This document shows, piece after piece, positions 17,460 to 25,578 of a stretch of 35,821 nt of DNA. Source of the stretch: an uncultured Caryophanales bacterium (GTDB lineage Bacteria; Bacillota_I; Bacilli_A; RFN20; CAG-826); the NCBI GenBank assembly GCA_946404585.1, contig CAMJEC010000003.1:1-35821 (forward strand), given 5' to 3'. Both the position numbers and the translations under genes were made by a program. Each line of letters begins with the position of its first letter. Position 1 is the stretch's first letter. Under the pieces are notes generated by a model. It saw nothing but the letters and a program-made list of their open reading frames with translations. It was not told the DNA's origin and searched no databases.

Positions 17460-17465
17460 TATAAT
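17460..17465 (+). promoter_or_regulatory. -10 box of the serpin gene
   Basis: TATAAT downstream of the 17406-17439 terminator; -35 weak. Confidence 0.55.
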
Positions 17466-17495
17466 CGTCTTAATAGGTGAGAGGTGAAAAAAAGT

Positions 17496-18782
17496 ATGAA
17501 AAAAATAATGATGGCGATTGCCCCTTTACTCATCTTGACATCATGCGCTAATCAAGCAAGTTTAGCCAAACTAAATGAATTTGCGTTAAATAAACCAAAT
17601 AAAGCTTTTAATACCGTTCAAACTAAAGAACTAAATAAAGGCTATATTGATTCTTTAAAAGAGTTCTCTCTTGATTTCTTCCAACAAGCTAATAGTGGTA
17701 CGGATAAAAATCCAGTATTCTCACCTATGTCTATTGCTACATGTTTCTCTATGGCCTATGACGCCGCAGAAGGAGAAACTAAAAAAGAATTAGGAGAATT
17801 ACTCCATTACGATGAAAAAGCATTCAATCATCTTGATGAAATCAAAAATGCTTTATTAAGATCGGCGATTAATGACGCTAAAAAGAATACTTATCTAAAT
17901 ATTTCTCAATCATTTTGGGCTGATAATAATTCAACGATACATGAGGATTATTTAAAAACGCTTCAAGACTATTATTTCGCTGAAGCTTATCAAGGCGATT
18001 TACCTAACATGTATAACGAAGTGGCAGATTGGATTAACGATAAAACTAAACATTATCTCAACGTCAAAGGTGAAGATTTCCAAGAAATGCTCGCTAGTGC
18101 TATTTATGCACTTTTGAATACTGTTTATCTTAAATCTTCTTGGGTTAATGAATTCAAAGAAGAACTTAACTACAAAGGTGATTTCGCTAATCTTGATGCA
18201 ACTTCCACTAAAGTCACATATATGGAAACAAAATTAGAAGATTCATATTATTTTACTGGAGACGGGTATATGATTTCTTCTCTTCCTTTTGAACATGACT
18301 TAGAGTTTAGAATGCTTTTGCCAAATGTTGATACTGATTACGCTGAAGTATTTAATGATAGAACCGCTTTGGATAATCTCTTATCTCTTTCAACACATGA
18401 ATTTGGCGTACCCGCTAATAATAGTGGCCTTGCCCAATCAGGCACAGTTGAATATACAATTCCACAGTTAAAAGTAAGAAGTAAATTCGATTTAGTTGAG
18501 ATGTTTAGAGATAGAGGCATTGAAACACCATTTAAGCCAGGATATGCTAATTTCCCAAAATTTGATGGTGGATATATCTCAAAAGCTCAACATGAAGCAG
18601 GATTTGAAACAAATAATAAAGGCGCTGAAGGTGCGGCATATACAATCATTGTTGTATCAAAGGCTGGTATTCCAGAAGAACCAGTTAGATTTAAATTAGA
18701 CCGTCCATTCGCTTATGCGGTAACCACTAAAGAAGGAATTCCTGTCTTTATGGGTAAGGCAACAAGCCTTCCTAACGCGTAA
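17496..18782 (+). CDS. Serpin-family protease inhibitor, lipoprotein
   Basis: Lipobox LILTSC; NPVFSPMSIATCFSMAYDAAEGETKKEL; LNTVYLKSSWVNEF; hinge NNKGAEGAAYT; C-terminal DRPFAYAV...PVFMGKATSL. ATG at 17496 fits RBS GAGGTG better than the track GTG at 17484. Confidence 0.93.
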   Translation: MKKIMMAIAPLLILTSCANQASLAKLNEFALNKPNKAFNTVQTKELNKGYIDSLKEFSLDFFQQANSGTDKNPVFSPMSIATCFSMAYDAAEGETKKELGELLHYDEKAFNHLDEIKNALLRSAINDAKKNTYLNISQSFWADNNSTIHEDYLKTLQDYYFAEAYQGDLPNMYNEVADWINDKTKHYLNVKGEDFQEMLASAIYALLNTVYLKSSWVNEFKEELNYKGDFANLDATSTKVTYMETKLEDSYYFTGDGYMISSLPFEHDLEFRMLLPNVDTDYAEVFNDRTALDNLLSLSTHEFGVPANNSGLAQSGTVEYTIPQLKVRSKFDLVEMFRDRGIETPFKPGYANFPKFDGGYISKAQHEAGFETNNKGAEGAAYTIIVVSKAGIPEEPVRFKLDRPFAYAVTTKEGIPVFMGKATSLPNA

Positions 18783-18799
18783 AAACGCATATAATTTCA

Positions 18800-18834
18800 A
18801 GACTATTGAATAAATCTCTCAATAGTCTTTTTTT
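18800..18834 (+). terminator. Intrinsic terminator after serpin
   Basis: AGACTATTGA / TCAATAGTCT perfect 10-bp stem followed by TTTTTTT. Confidence 0.93.
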
Positions 18835-18835
18835 G

Positions 18836-18854
18836 TGGTATAATTTGTTAGATA
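18836..18854 (+). promoter_or_regulatory. Extended -10 promoter (TGgTATAAT); predicted leaderless
   Basis: TGGTATAAT at 18836-18844 with 9 nt to ATG at 18854; no Shine-Dalgarno. Confidence 0.65.
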
Positions 18855-20302
18855 TGCCAAACAAAGAATTAGAGAAAAAAGTTCAAGAACATGAAGAGAT
18901 GGTGAACTCTGGCAAGCCTAGAGATAAGAAAGCAACTCTTAAGTACATACTAAATATTTCCATTGTTCTAATTGCCACCGCTTTAGCAATATTCTTTGCT
19001 ATTAAAGATGACGCTCATGAAATCTGGGATTATTTATCAACCGCTGATGTTAACTATTTATTAATCATTCTTGCCGTTATGGCGGGCTGTGTTTTAGTTA
19101 GAAGCTTTATTCTCTTCTGTTTTGCTCACTTATTTACTAAAAAATACTATTTCCATCAAGCGATCGCTGTTGACCAAATCGGTCAATTCTATAACGCGAT
19201 TACTCCTGGCGCTAGTGGTGGTCAAATCATGCAAGCTTACACCTTTAAGAAACAAGGCGTGCAAGTTTCTAGTGCAGTTTCTATGCTTGCTATGTATTCC
19301 ATTGTTTATCAAGTAGTGTTAATCGTCTTTGGCACGGTCTCATTTATCGTTAAATATGACTTTATCAATTCCCTTGGTTATTTTGAAACTGGTATTAAGA
19401 TTCAAGAGATGCCTCTTAGATTACCAATCTGGCCTTTAACAATTATCGGTTTTATTTTAAACCTCGGTGTTATCGCTATTGTCTTCTTGATGGGCTATTG
19501 GCACGGTTTTCATAATTTTGTTATGGGTCCTGTTGTCACTTTACTGAGTAAAATCAAAATTGTTAAGAATCCTGATCAAACAAGAGAGAACCTCCGTATT
19601 CAAGTGGAAAACTTCAAAATTGAATTCAGACGTTTAAGCACAAACATTCCATTCTTACTTTTAATCATTGCTTGCTTTACGGCTTATATGATTTTGAAAT
19701 TCTCTGTTCCATTTTTTGTTGGTAAGGCTTTAGGCAATCAGTCTTTACAGCCTGATTACAAGCAATTCTGGGACTGCATCTTCTTAAGCAATTATCACCA
19801 AATGATTACTGGTTTAGTTCCTGTTCCAGGTAGTGCGGGTGTTTCTGAAGCTGTTTTCCATAGTTTATTTATGAATCCAAACAATCTGGAGAGTGGCTTC
19901 TTCATGGCTTGCGTTGATGGTATACCAGATAAAGCTAAAACAATTGCGCTTTGCCGTTCATCGTTATTAGTGTGGCGAAGTTCAACATTCGTTATTCCAA
20001 TTCTCATTGGTGGCTTTGTCGCTGCTTTCTATCGTTCTTCACCAAAAAACGAAGCACATATGGGCGATATTCCAAACAGACAAACATTCTACTCCTTACA
20101 AAAGGAAACTTATGTTGAAAGATATGAAGAGGTTGCCTCTTTAGTGGAAACTTCTAAGCTGTCTCGTGAAGCGATATTAGCAAAACTAAAACCAAACAAT
20201 CGTAAAAAGAAGCCTAAGAAAAAGAGTAAAGGCAATGTTCCTGCGGATATTTCACAAAATGAATACGACGATGTGGAATTAGATGATATGGGAGATAATT
20301 AA
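18854..20302 (+). CDS. YbhN/UPF0104 (LPG synthase TM-like) flippase-type membrane protein
   Basis: Multi-TM with DQIGQFYNAITPGASGGQIMQAY and GLVPVPGSAGVSEAVF. The track start at 18806 lies inside the upstream terminator; MPNKELEKK at 18854 is preferred. Confidence 0.87.
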   Translation: MPNKELEKKVQEHEEMVNSGKPRDKKATLKYILNISIVLIATALAIFFAIKDDAHEIWDYLSTADVNYLLIILAVMAGCVLVRSFILFCFAHLFTKKYYFHQAIAVDQIGQFYNAITPGASGGQIMQAYTFKKQGVQVSSAVSMLAMYSIVYQVVLIVFGTVSFIVKYDFINSLGYFETGIKIQEMPLRLPIWPLTIIGFILNLGVIAIVFLMGYWHGFHNFVMGPVVTLLSKIKIVKNPDQTRENLRIQVENFKIEFRRLSTNIPFLLLIIACFTAYMILKFSVPFFVGKALGNQSLQPDYKQFWDCIFLSNYHQMITGLVPVPGSAGVSEAVFHSLFMNPNNLESGFFMACVDGIPDKAKTIALCRSSLLVWRSSTFVIPILIGGFVAAFYRSSPKNEAHMGDIPNRQTFYSLQKETYVERYEEVASLVETSKLSREAILAKLKPNNRKKKPKKKSKGNVPADISQNEYDDVELDDMGDN

Positions 20303-21477
20303 TGCGCATAGCCATTTTTACTGATACATATCCTCCATTTGTTAATGGTGTTTCGACATCCACTTTCAACTTGGCTAATACCCTTGTAGCACACGGTCAT
20401 GAAGTGCTCGTTGTAGCGCCTAGATCAACGGATGGTAAACTAGAACAAATTGGTAATGTCTTATATGTCCCAGGCATTTATTTAAAGAAATTATATGGTT
20501 ATAGATTTACAAATATCTTCGCTAATAAGCCAGTGAAGATTATTAAAAATTTCAAGCCAGATGTTATTCATAATCAAACTGACTTTACCATTGGTGTATT
20601 AGCAAGACGTATCGCTAAGATACTTAGAATACCAATTGTTTATACATATCACACATCTTACGAAGACTATACATATTATGCCGTGCGTGGCTTAATGGAA
20701 CGTTTCGCTAAACGTGTAGTGAGAGTGTATTCCAAAGAACTCGCTAATCGTATGACAGAATTTATCACTCCAAGTGATAAAACCAAAGAATATATGCGTT
20801 CAGTCGGTAGTGATGCCTATATTAACGTCATTCCTACTGGTATTGATTTTTCTATCTTCAAAAGCGATAAGATTGATGTCGAGAGAATGAAGAAGTTCAA
20901 AGAAGAACACGGCATTAAAGAAACCACAAAAGTGTTTTTGCTTTTAGGACGCATCGCTAAAGAAAAGAGTATGGATGTCTCCGTTAGAGACTTTGCCCAT
21001 TATCATCAAAAGCATCCAGAAGTGGATAAGAAGCTTTTAGTTGTCGGCGATGGTCCATATCGCGAAGAATTAGAACTATTATGTGAAGAATTAGGTATTA
21101 GCCATCTTGTCGATTTCATCGGCTTCGTCCCTGCTACTGAAGTGCCATTCTATTATCATCTTGCTGATATTTATACATCCGCTTCAATTACTGAGACTCA
21201 AGGCTTAACATTTATGGAAGCTATGGCGGCGGGTAAAATCGTTTTAGCGAGATTTGATAGTAACTTAACAGGCACTATCATCAACGGTAAGACTGGTTTC
21301 TTCTTTACAGATGATGCTTCCTTCGTTTCACAAGTGGAAAAGATATTATCTTTAAGCAAAGAACAAAAACAAGCCATTATTGATGAAGCTTATCGTATTG
21401 TCGATGTCTATTCTATCGATAAATTTTATAACAACGTAGTGAGGGTTTATAAACGTGCCATCCGCAAATACTGGTAG
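20302..21477 (+). CDS. GT4 family glycosyltransferase (glycolipid-synthase type)
   Basis: MRIAIFTDTYPPFVNGVSTS, IPTGIDFSIF, EANGLTFMEAMA-like motif TETQGLTFMEAMAAGK. Confidence 0.93.
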   Translation: MRIAIFTDTYPPFVNGVSTSTFNLANTLVAHGHEVLVVAPRSTDGKLEQIGNVLYVPGIYLKKLYGYRFTNIFANKPVKIIKNFKPDVIHNQTDFTIGVLARRIAKILRIPIVYTYHTSYEDYTYYAVRGLMERFAKRVVRVYSKELANRMTEFITPSDKTKEYMRSVGSDAYINVIPTGIDFSIFKSDKIDVERMKKFKEEHGIKETTKVFLLLGRIAKEKSMDVSVRDFAHYHQKHPEVDKKLLVVGDGPYREELELLCEELGISHLVDFIGFVPATEVPFYYHLADIYTSASITETQGLTFMEAMAAGKIVLARFDSNLTGTIINGKTGFFFTDDASFVSQVEKILSLSKEQKQAIIDEAYRIVDVYSIDKFYNNVVRVYKRAIRKYW

Positions 21478-22270
21478 TCGTAAAATTAAAGGTATTAAAC
21501 TCTATAAGGATCATGTGACCTTATCCTTTTTTAAAGGTGAGCCATTAAAGATCTCTAAAGAAGCCTTTGTGTCCTCTTATTTATATGCGGGTAAGAATTT
21601 ATCTAGTAAAGAGATTGCTTCTTTAGAAGAAATCACAGCGATGAGCACTCTTCTTAACTACGCTTTACAAATTGTGAGTAAAAAACATCTCAGTGAAAAA
21701 GAGATGCTAGAAAAACTCATGAAAAAGGAAGATAACTATGTCGCTGCTAAAAAAGTTATCACTAAATTAAAAGAAAACGATTTGTTAGATGATAAAGCCT
21801 TTATGCAAGATTTAATCGCTTGGGATAATGAAAGAAACTTCGGACAAAATAAAATCGTTAAGCACCTAAAGGATAAAGGCATTCCTGATACCTTAATTAA
21901 TAAAGTTAATTTCCCTCAAAGTGTTGAGAGAAAGAAAGCTAAAGCCTTACTTGATAAGTTAGATAGAAAATACGCTAAATACGCTTATGAAAGTAAGAAG
22001 AAACATGTTTATCAAGCGTTAGTGAGTCAAGGCTATAATCACGATATCGCTAGAGAAGTCACTAATGATTTAAAAAGAAAAAATGATAAAGTTGAACAAA
22101 GCCTATTAACTAGAGACTATGAAAAGATCAAAAGCCGCTACGAAAAGAAATATGAAGGCTATCAATTAAAACAAAAGATTTATGCCGCTTTAGTTAATAA
22201 AGGTTATAAGTATCAAGAGATTAAAAAAGTATTGGAGGATTTTACATATGAAGATGATAGTGGATTTTAA
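21455..22270 (+). CDS. recX: Regulatory protein RecX
   Basis: LNYALQIVSKKHLSEKEMLEKLMKK, DDKAFMQDLIAWDNERNFGQNKIVKHLKDKGI; helical tandem repeats. GTG start, overlaps upstream gene. Confidence 0.85.
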   Translation: MPSANTGSRKIKGIKLYKDHVTLSFFKGEPLKISKEAFVSSYLYAGKNLSSKEIASLEEITAMSTLLNYALQIVSKKHLSEKEMLEKLMKKEDNYVAAKKVITKLKENDLLDDKAFMQDLIAWDNERNFGQNKIVKHLKDKGIPDTLINKVNFPQSVERKKAKALLDKLDRKYAKYAYESKKKHVYQALVSQGYNHDIAREVTNDLKRKNDKVEQSLLTRDYEKIKSRYEKKYEGYQLKQKIYAALVNKGYKYQEIKKVLEDFTYEDDSGF

Positions 22271-23177
22271 TGATCACGAACACATTGAAGGACAATTCTT
22301 ATTAGGAAATGTCTCAAAAGGTGTGAACACTAATGGTGGAGCATATCTCTCTGTTGAACTTAGAGACGCTAGTGGTCAAATCGTTGCTAAAAAGTGGGAT
22401 GCCACATTAGCGGATGAACAAATATTTATTGTTGGTAACGTTTTAGCGATTACTGGTGAAACAAATAAATATAAAGAACAATTGCAATTAAAGATTCTCA
22501 CCGCCGAATTAGTGCCTCTAGATGAAATAGATGTCGAGAAGTTTGTTAAAGCTCCTCCAGTCGCTAAAGAGGAATTAATTGAAAGATTTAATAAACATGT
22601 CGCTTCTGTGAAGAATGAGGACTGCCGAAAAATCTTACAATATATGATTAAGAAGTTTGGCGATAAGATCTTCTCCTATCCAGCGGCGGTATCTATTCAT
22701 CATGAATATAGCAGTGGTCTTCTCATGCATAGTGTCACTATGGCGGACCATGCCGCTTATCTCGCCCCAATCTATGGCGCGGACCATGATTTAATGATTA
22801 CAGGCTGTTTGTTACACGATTTCGGTAAGATTATCGAACTCGAAGGACCAATCGTTTATAAATATTCTTTAGAAGGTAAATTATTAGGTCATATTAGTAT
22901 CATGTGCGCGGAAATAAGAAAAGCCGCGGATGAACTTAAACTCACTGGTGAAATTCCATTATTACTTGAACATATGGTCTTATCTCATCACGGGCAACAA
23001 GAATTTGGCTCCCCTGTCATGCCATACACTAAAGAAGCCTTATTATTATCCTTAATAGATAATTTAGATAGTAAAATGGTTATCGTAGATAAGGCCCTTC
23101 AGGACGTCGAACCAGGGAACTTCTCTAATAAAGTATTCCCGTTAGATAATAGAGCCTTCTATAAGCCTATTGAGTAA
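22248..23177 (+). CDS. yhaM: 3'-5' exoribonuclease YhaM (OB fold plus HD domain)
   Basis: N-terminal OB-like region; HD motifs HHEYSSGLLMHSV, LLHDFGKI, LLLSLIDNLDSK. Confidence 0.9.
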   Translation: MKMIVDFNDHEHIEGQFLLGNVSKGVNTNGGAYLSVELRDASGQIVAKKWDATLADEQIFIVGNVLAITGETNKYKEQLQLKILTAELVPLDEIDVEKFVKAPPVAKEELIERFNKHVASVKNEDCRKILQYMIKKFGDKIFSYPAAVSIHHEYSSGLLMHSVTMADHAAYLAPIYGADHDLMITGCLLHDFGKIIELEGPIVYKYSLEGKLLGHISIMCAEIRKAADELKLTGEIPLLLEHMVLSHHGQQEFGSPVMPYTKEALLLSLIDNLDSKMVIVDKALQDVEPGNFSNKVFPLDNRAFYKPIE

Positions 23178-23182
23178 AAGAA

Positions 23183-23218
23183 AAAAGGATTGATGATAAA
23201 TAAGTCGTCAATCCTTTT
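23183..23218. terminator. Bidirectional terminator between yhaM and HIT gene
   Basis: AAAGGATTGATGA / TCGTCAATCCTTT convergent hairpin, T-rich on + and A-rich upstream. Confidence 0.85.
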
Positions 23219-23228
23219 AATTTGCCTC

Positions 23229-23639
23229 CTAGAGGTTGTTTTTAATCGTTTCAGCGATGACTGGAAGGTTTAAACCTTCAACATTAGACTTCATTTCTAA
23301 TTCAAAGCCATCATGACCTTCATATCGTGGAATCACATGCACATGGAAGTGCTTGACTGTTTGTCCTGCGGCTTCATAGCAGTTAGTTAAGATATTCACA
23401 CCTTTAGCCCCTAAAAATTGAATACTGATTTGACCAATACGTTGGGCCACATCCATGACTTTATGCATAAGCTTATCTGGTGTGGATAAGAAGGTGTCGT
23501 AGTGTTTCTTTGGAATCACAAGAGCGTGGCCCTTAGTGACTTGAGAAATATCAAGAAACGCTAAAACGTCTTCATCTTCAAATAACTTATAGCAAGGTAT
23601 TTCACCATCAACGATTTTACAAAAAACATCTTTTTCCAT
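23229..23639 (-). CDS. HIT family (histidine triad) hydrolase
   Basis: DVFCKIVDGEIPCYKLFEDEDVLAFLDI; HFHVHVIPRY histidine triad. Confidence 0.95.
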   Translation of the reverse strand: MEKDVFCKIVDGEIPCYKLFEDEDVLAFLDISQVTKGHALVIPKKHYDTFLSTPDKLMHKVMDVAQRIGQISIQFLGAKGVNILTNCYEAAGQTVKHFHVHVIPRYEGHDGFELEMKSNVEGLNLPVIAETIKNNL

Positions 23640-23670
23640 ATATGTTTATCCTCTTAAAACTATGATAGCA

Positions 23671-23696
23671 CAAAAAAGGAGGTCTAAGCCTCCTTA
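23671..23696 (-). terminator. Intrinsic terminator of the PrsA-like lipoprotein operon
   Basis: AAGGAGG-...-CCTCCTT stem followed on - by TTTTTT. Confidence 0.8.
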
Positions 23697-23709
23697 ATTG
23701 TTATTTTGA

Positions 23710-25578
23710 TTAATCGAATAATTCTGGGAATGTTGATTTGAAGTAATCGTAGACTTTTGTGTCATGATACTTGATATCCATCTTTTCGACCCAATGTTTC
23801 TTGGACAATGTTTGATATGTATCATTGCTTGCAACTAATTGGACGATTTCGTTAATGTAGTTTTCAAGTTTGTTCATGGCATCGGTTAATTCATTACCTT
23901 CTAAATCAGCATATGTTGCTTTATTGAGAACTTTACTCTTAATCGCATCTTCCACTAAGACGAGATAGTAGGTGTTATCGCTCTTGAAGAGAATGTCGTT
24001 TTGGACTTTTTCATCAGCGATTCTGCTTGTCTTTCTGAGGAAGTATTGGTTGTTGATCTTACCAACGACGTTGACGAGGTTTTTGCTACCAGCAACTTCG
24101 TTTGTCTTCCATTCGTTAGCGGTTGTGTCGTATGAGTATTCAACACAATCTTCACCGAGTAAGGCGTTAGCAACGTTGATATCGAATAATTGATTCTTGA
24201 TGTTATCTGGTAAATCACTGACACCGACGGATTTCACATACCAACCTGTGGATGTGTAGTCTTTTAATTGAAGCTCACGTGTCTTGATTTCTTGACCAAC
24301 TTTAACTGTGTAAGCACCGCTATTGGTGTATGTGCTTTCGTTTTCAGATAATTTTGGGTTGTTATCAATCTTCTTGAATTCTTCCATCATGTTGCCATAG
24401 TTGGTGCCTTCGAAGTATTTGTAATCAACACCTTGAACAGTGGTTTGTGCTGGGGTGCCAAATGCTTCAACGGATAACTTATAGGCAGGATATGTGTCGA
24501 CTTGGTTGGCTGTATCTCTCATGAACGCACCAATCCAAGCTTCGGAGACAGTCTTGAAGGAATCGAGTGTGATAGCGTCTGCACGATCTTTATTGAAGAT
24601 GTAGTTGTTAACGAATTTCTTCATTAAGTCTTCGGCTTTACCGATGTACTTGCTATCTTCAGTGATGGATAAGACACTGATGTGTCTAGCAGATGTACGG
24701 CCTAATGTGTCGTAGGATTCATCGAGAATGTATTGTTCAACGAGAAGTTGACGATAGATATCTGGGATGAGTTTGTCTTCGACATAGGTCGCATCTTGTG
24801 TCTTTTCTTCCGCTTGGTCTAACGCCGCATTGCTTTGGTAGTTAGCACGGTGGAGGATGAAGTCAGGATTGCCTTCGATGTTTTCAGCTTGATCTTTGAA
24901 GACTTCGTAATCTTCGACGTCAGCTGTTAAGACACCTTCGAAGAGTTCAGCACCTGTTAATGCGCGAACATTGTTTTCAATGTCAGCAGCAAGAGAACGT
25001 AAGTACTTTTCTTCTTTGAAAACGTTTCTTTCGCTGTAGGAACCACCAGAGATGGCGGAATATAATTTTTCAGCGATACGTTTTTCAATGGTTTCCCATT
25101 TTTGATTTAAACGTGCATATTCGGATTCGCTTGGAGTGGCATCATCAGCGACTTCTTTGTTAGCGTCGTCGACACGATGACCAGCTTTGTTCTTGGTCCA
25201 ATAAGCACTGTGAGCTTTAATGAAGTCATCAGCTTTCTTTTTGTCGCCGTTTTTATAAGAATTAACAGCTTCTTTTAAGGTGATTTCTTCACTACCTTCT
25301 TTAGCGGTGACTTTGTTGTAGTTACCAAAGACGCTAATGGAGTATTGATATAACAATTCATTTAAGACATCTTGGGCAAGGTTGCCATCACGATATGCAT
25401 CGTAGATATCTTTGAAATTGTTGTTGTAGATTGTGCCATCATAACCAGTGACTGTGACGACTGGAGAGTTTTTATCATCATAAGCCTTTGGCTTGGCAAT
25501 AATGTCATCACTACATGAGGCGAGAGCGAATGTGCTGAGTAACGCGATTGCGGATACTTTTAAGATATTTTTACGCAT
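23710..25578 (-). CDS. Lipoprotein, possible PrsA/SurA-like chaperone with degenerate PPIase region
   Basis: Signal/lipobox MRKNILKVSAIALLSTFALASC; SurA-N-like helical region; ARHISVLSI resembles the parvulin entry strand. Confidence 0.65.
   Translation of the reverse strand: MRKNILKVSAIALLSTFALASCSDDIIAKPKAYDDKNSPVVTVTGYDGTIYNNNFKDIYDAYRDGNLAQDVLNELLYQYSISVFGNYNKVTAKEGSEEITLKEAVNSYKNGDKKKADDFIKAHSAYWTKNKAGHRVDDANKEVADDATPSESEYARLNQKWETIEKRIAEKLYSAISGGSYSERNVFKEEKYLRSLAADIENNVRALTGAELFEGVLTADVEDYEVFKDQAENIEGNPDFILHRANYQSNAALDQAEEKTQDATYVEDKLIPDIYRQLLVEQYILDESYDTLGRTSARHISVLSITEDSKYIGKAEDLMKKFVNNYIFNKDRADAITLDSFKTVSEAWIGAFMRDTANQVDTYPAYKLSVEAFGTPAQTTVQGVDYKYFEGTNYGNMMEEFKKIDNNPKLSENESTYTNSGAYTVKVGQEIKTRELQLKDYTSTGWYVKSVGVSDLPDNIKNQLFDINVANALLGEDCVEYSYDTTANEWKTNEVAGSKNLVNVVGKINNQYFLRKTSRIADEKVQNDILFKSDNTYYLVLVEDAIKSKVLNKATYADLEGNELTDAMNKLENYINEIVQLVASNDTYQTLSKKHWVEKMDIKYHDTKVYDYFKSTFPELFD

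Noticed and set aside
17222-17484. Interpretation as tmRNA, RNase P RNA, SRP RNA or T-box
   Set aside because: I saw none of the diagnostic motifs (tRNA-like end with CCA, GAAAGUCC, SRP GGAA loop region, T-box TGGNACCGCG). 6S or raiA-type RNA could not be excluded by eye.
18496-18699. Short + ORF inside the serpin gene
   Set aside because: Alternate frame within a well-supported coding sequence; no RBS or homology.
23972-24193. + strand ORF opposite the PrsA-like lipoprotein
   Set aside because: Shadow ORF with no family signature.
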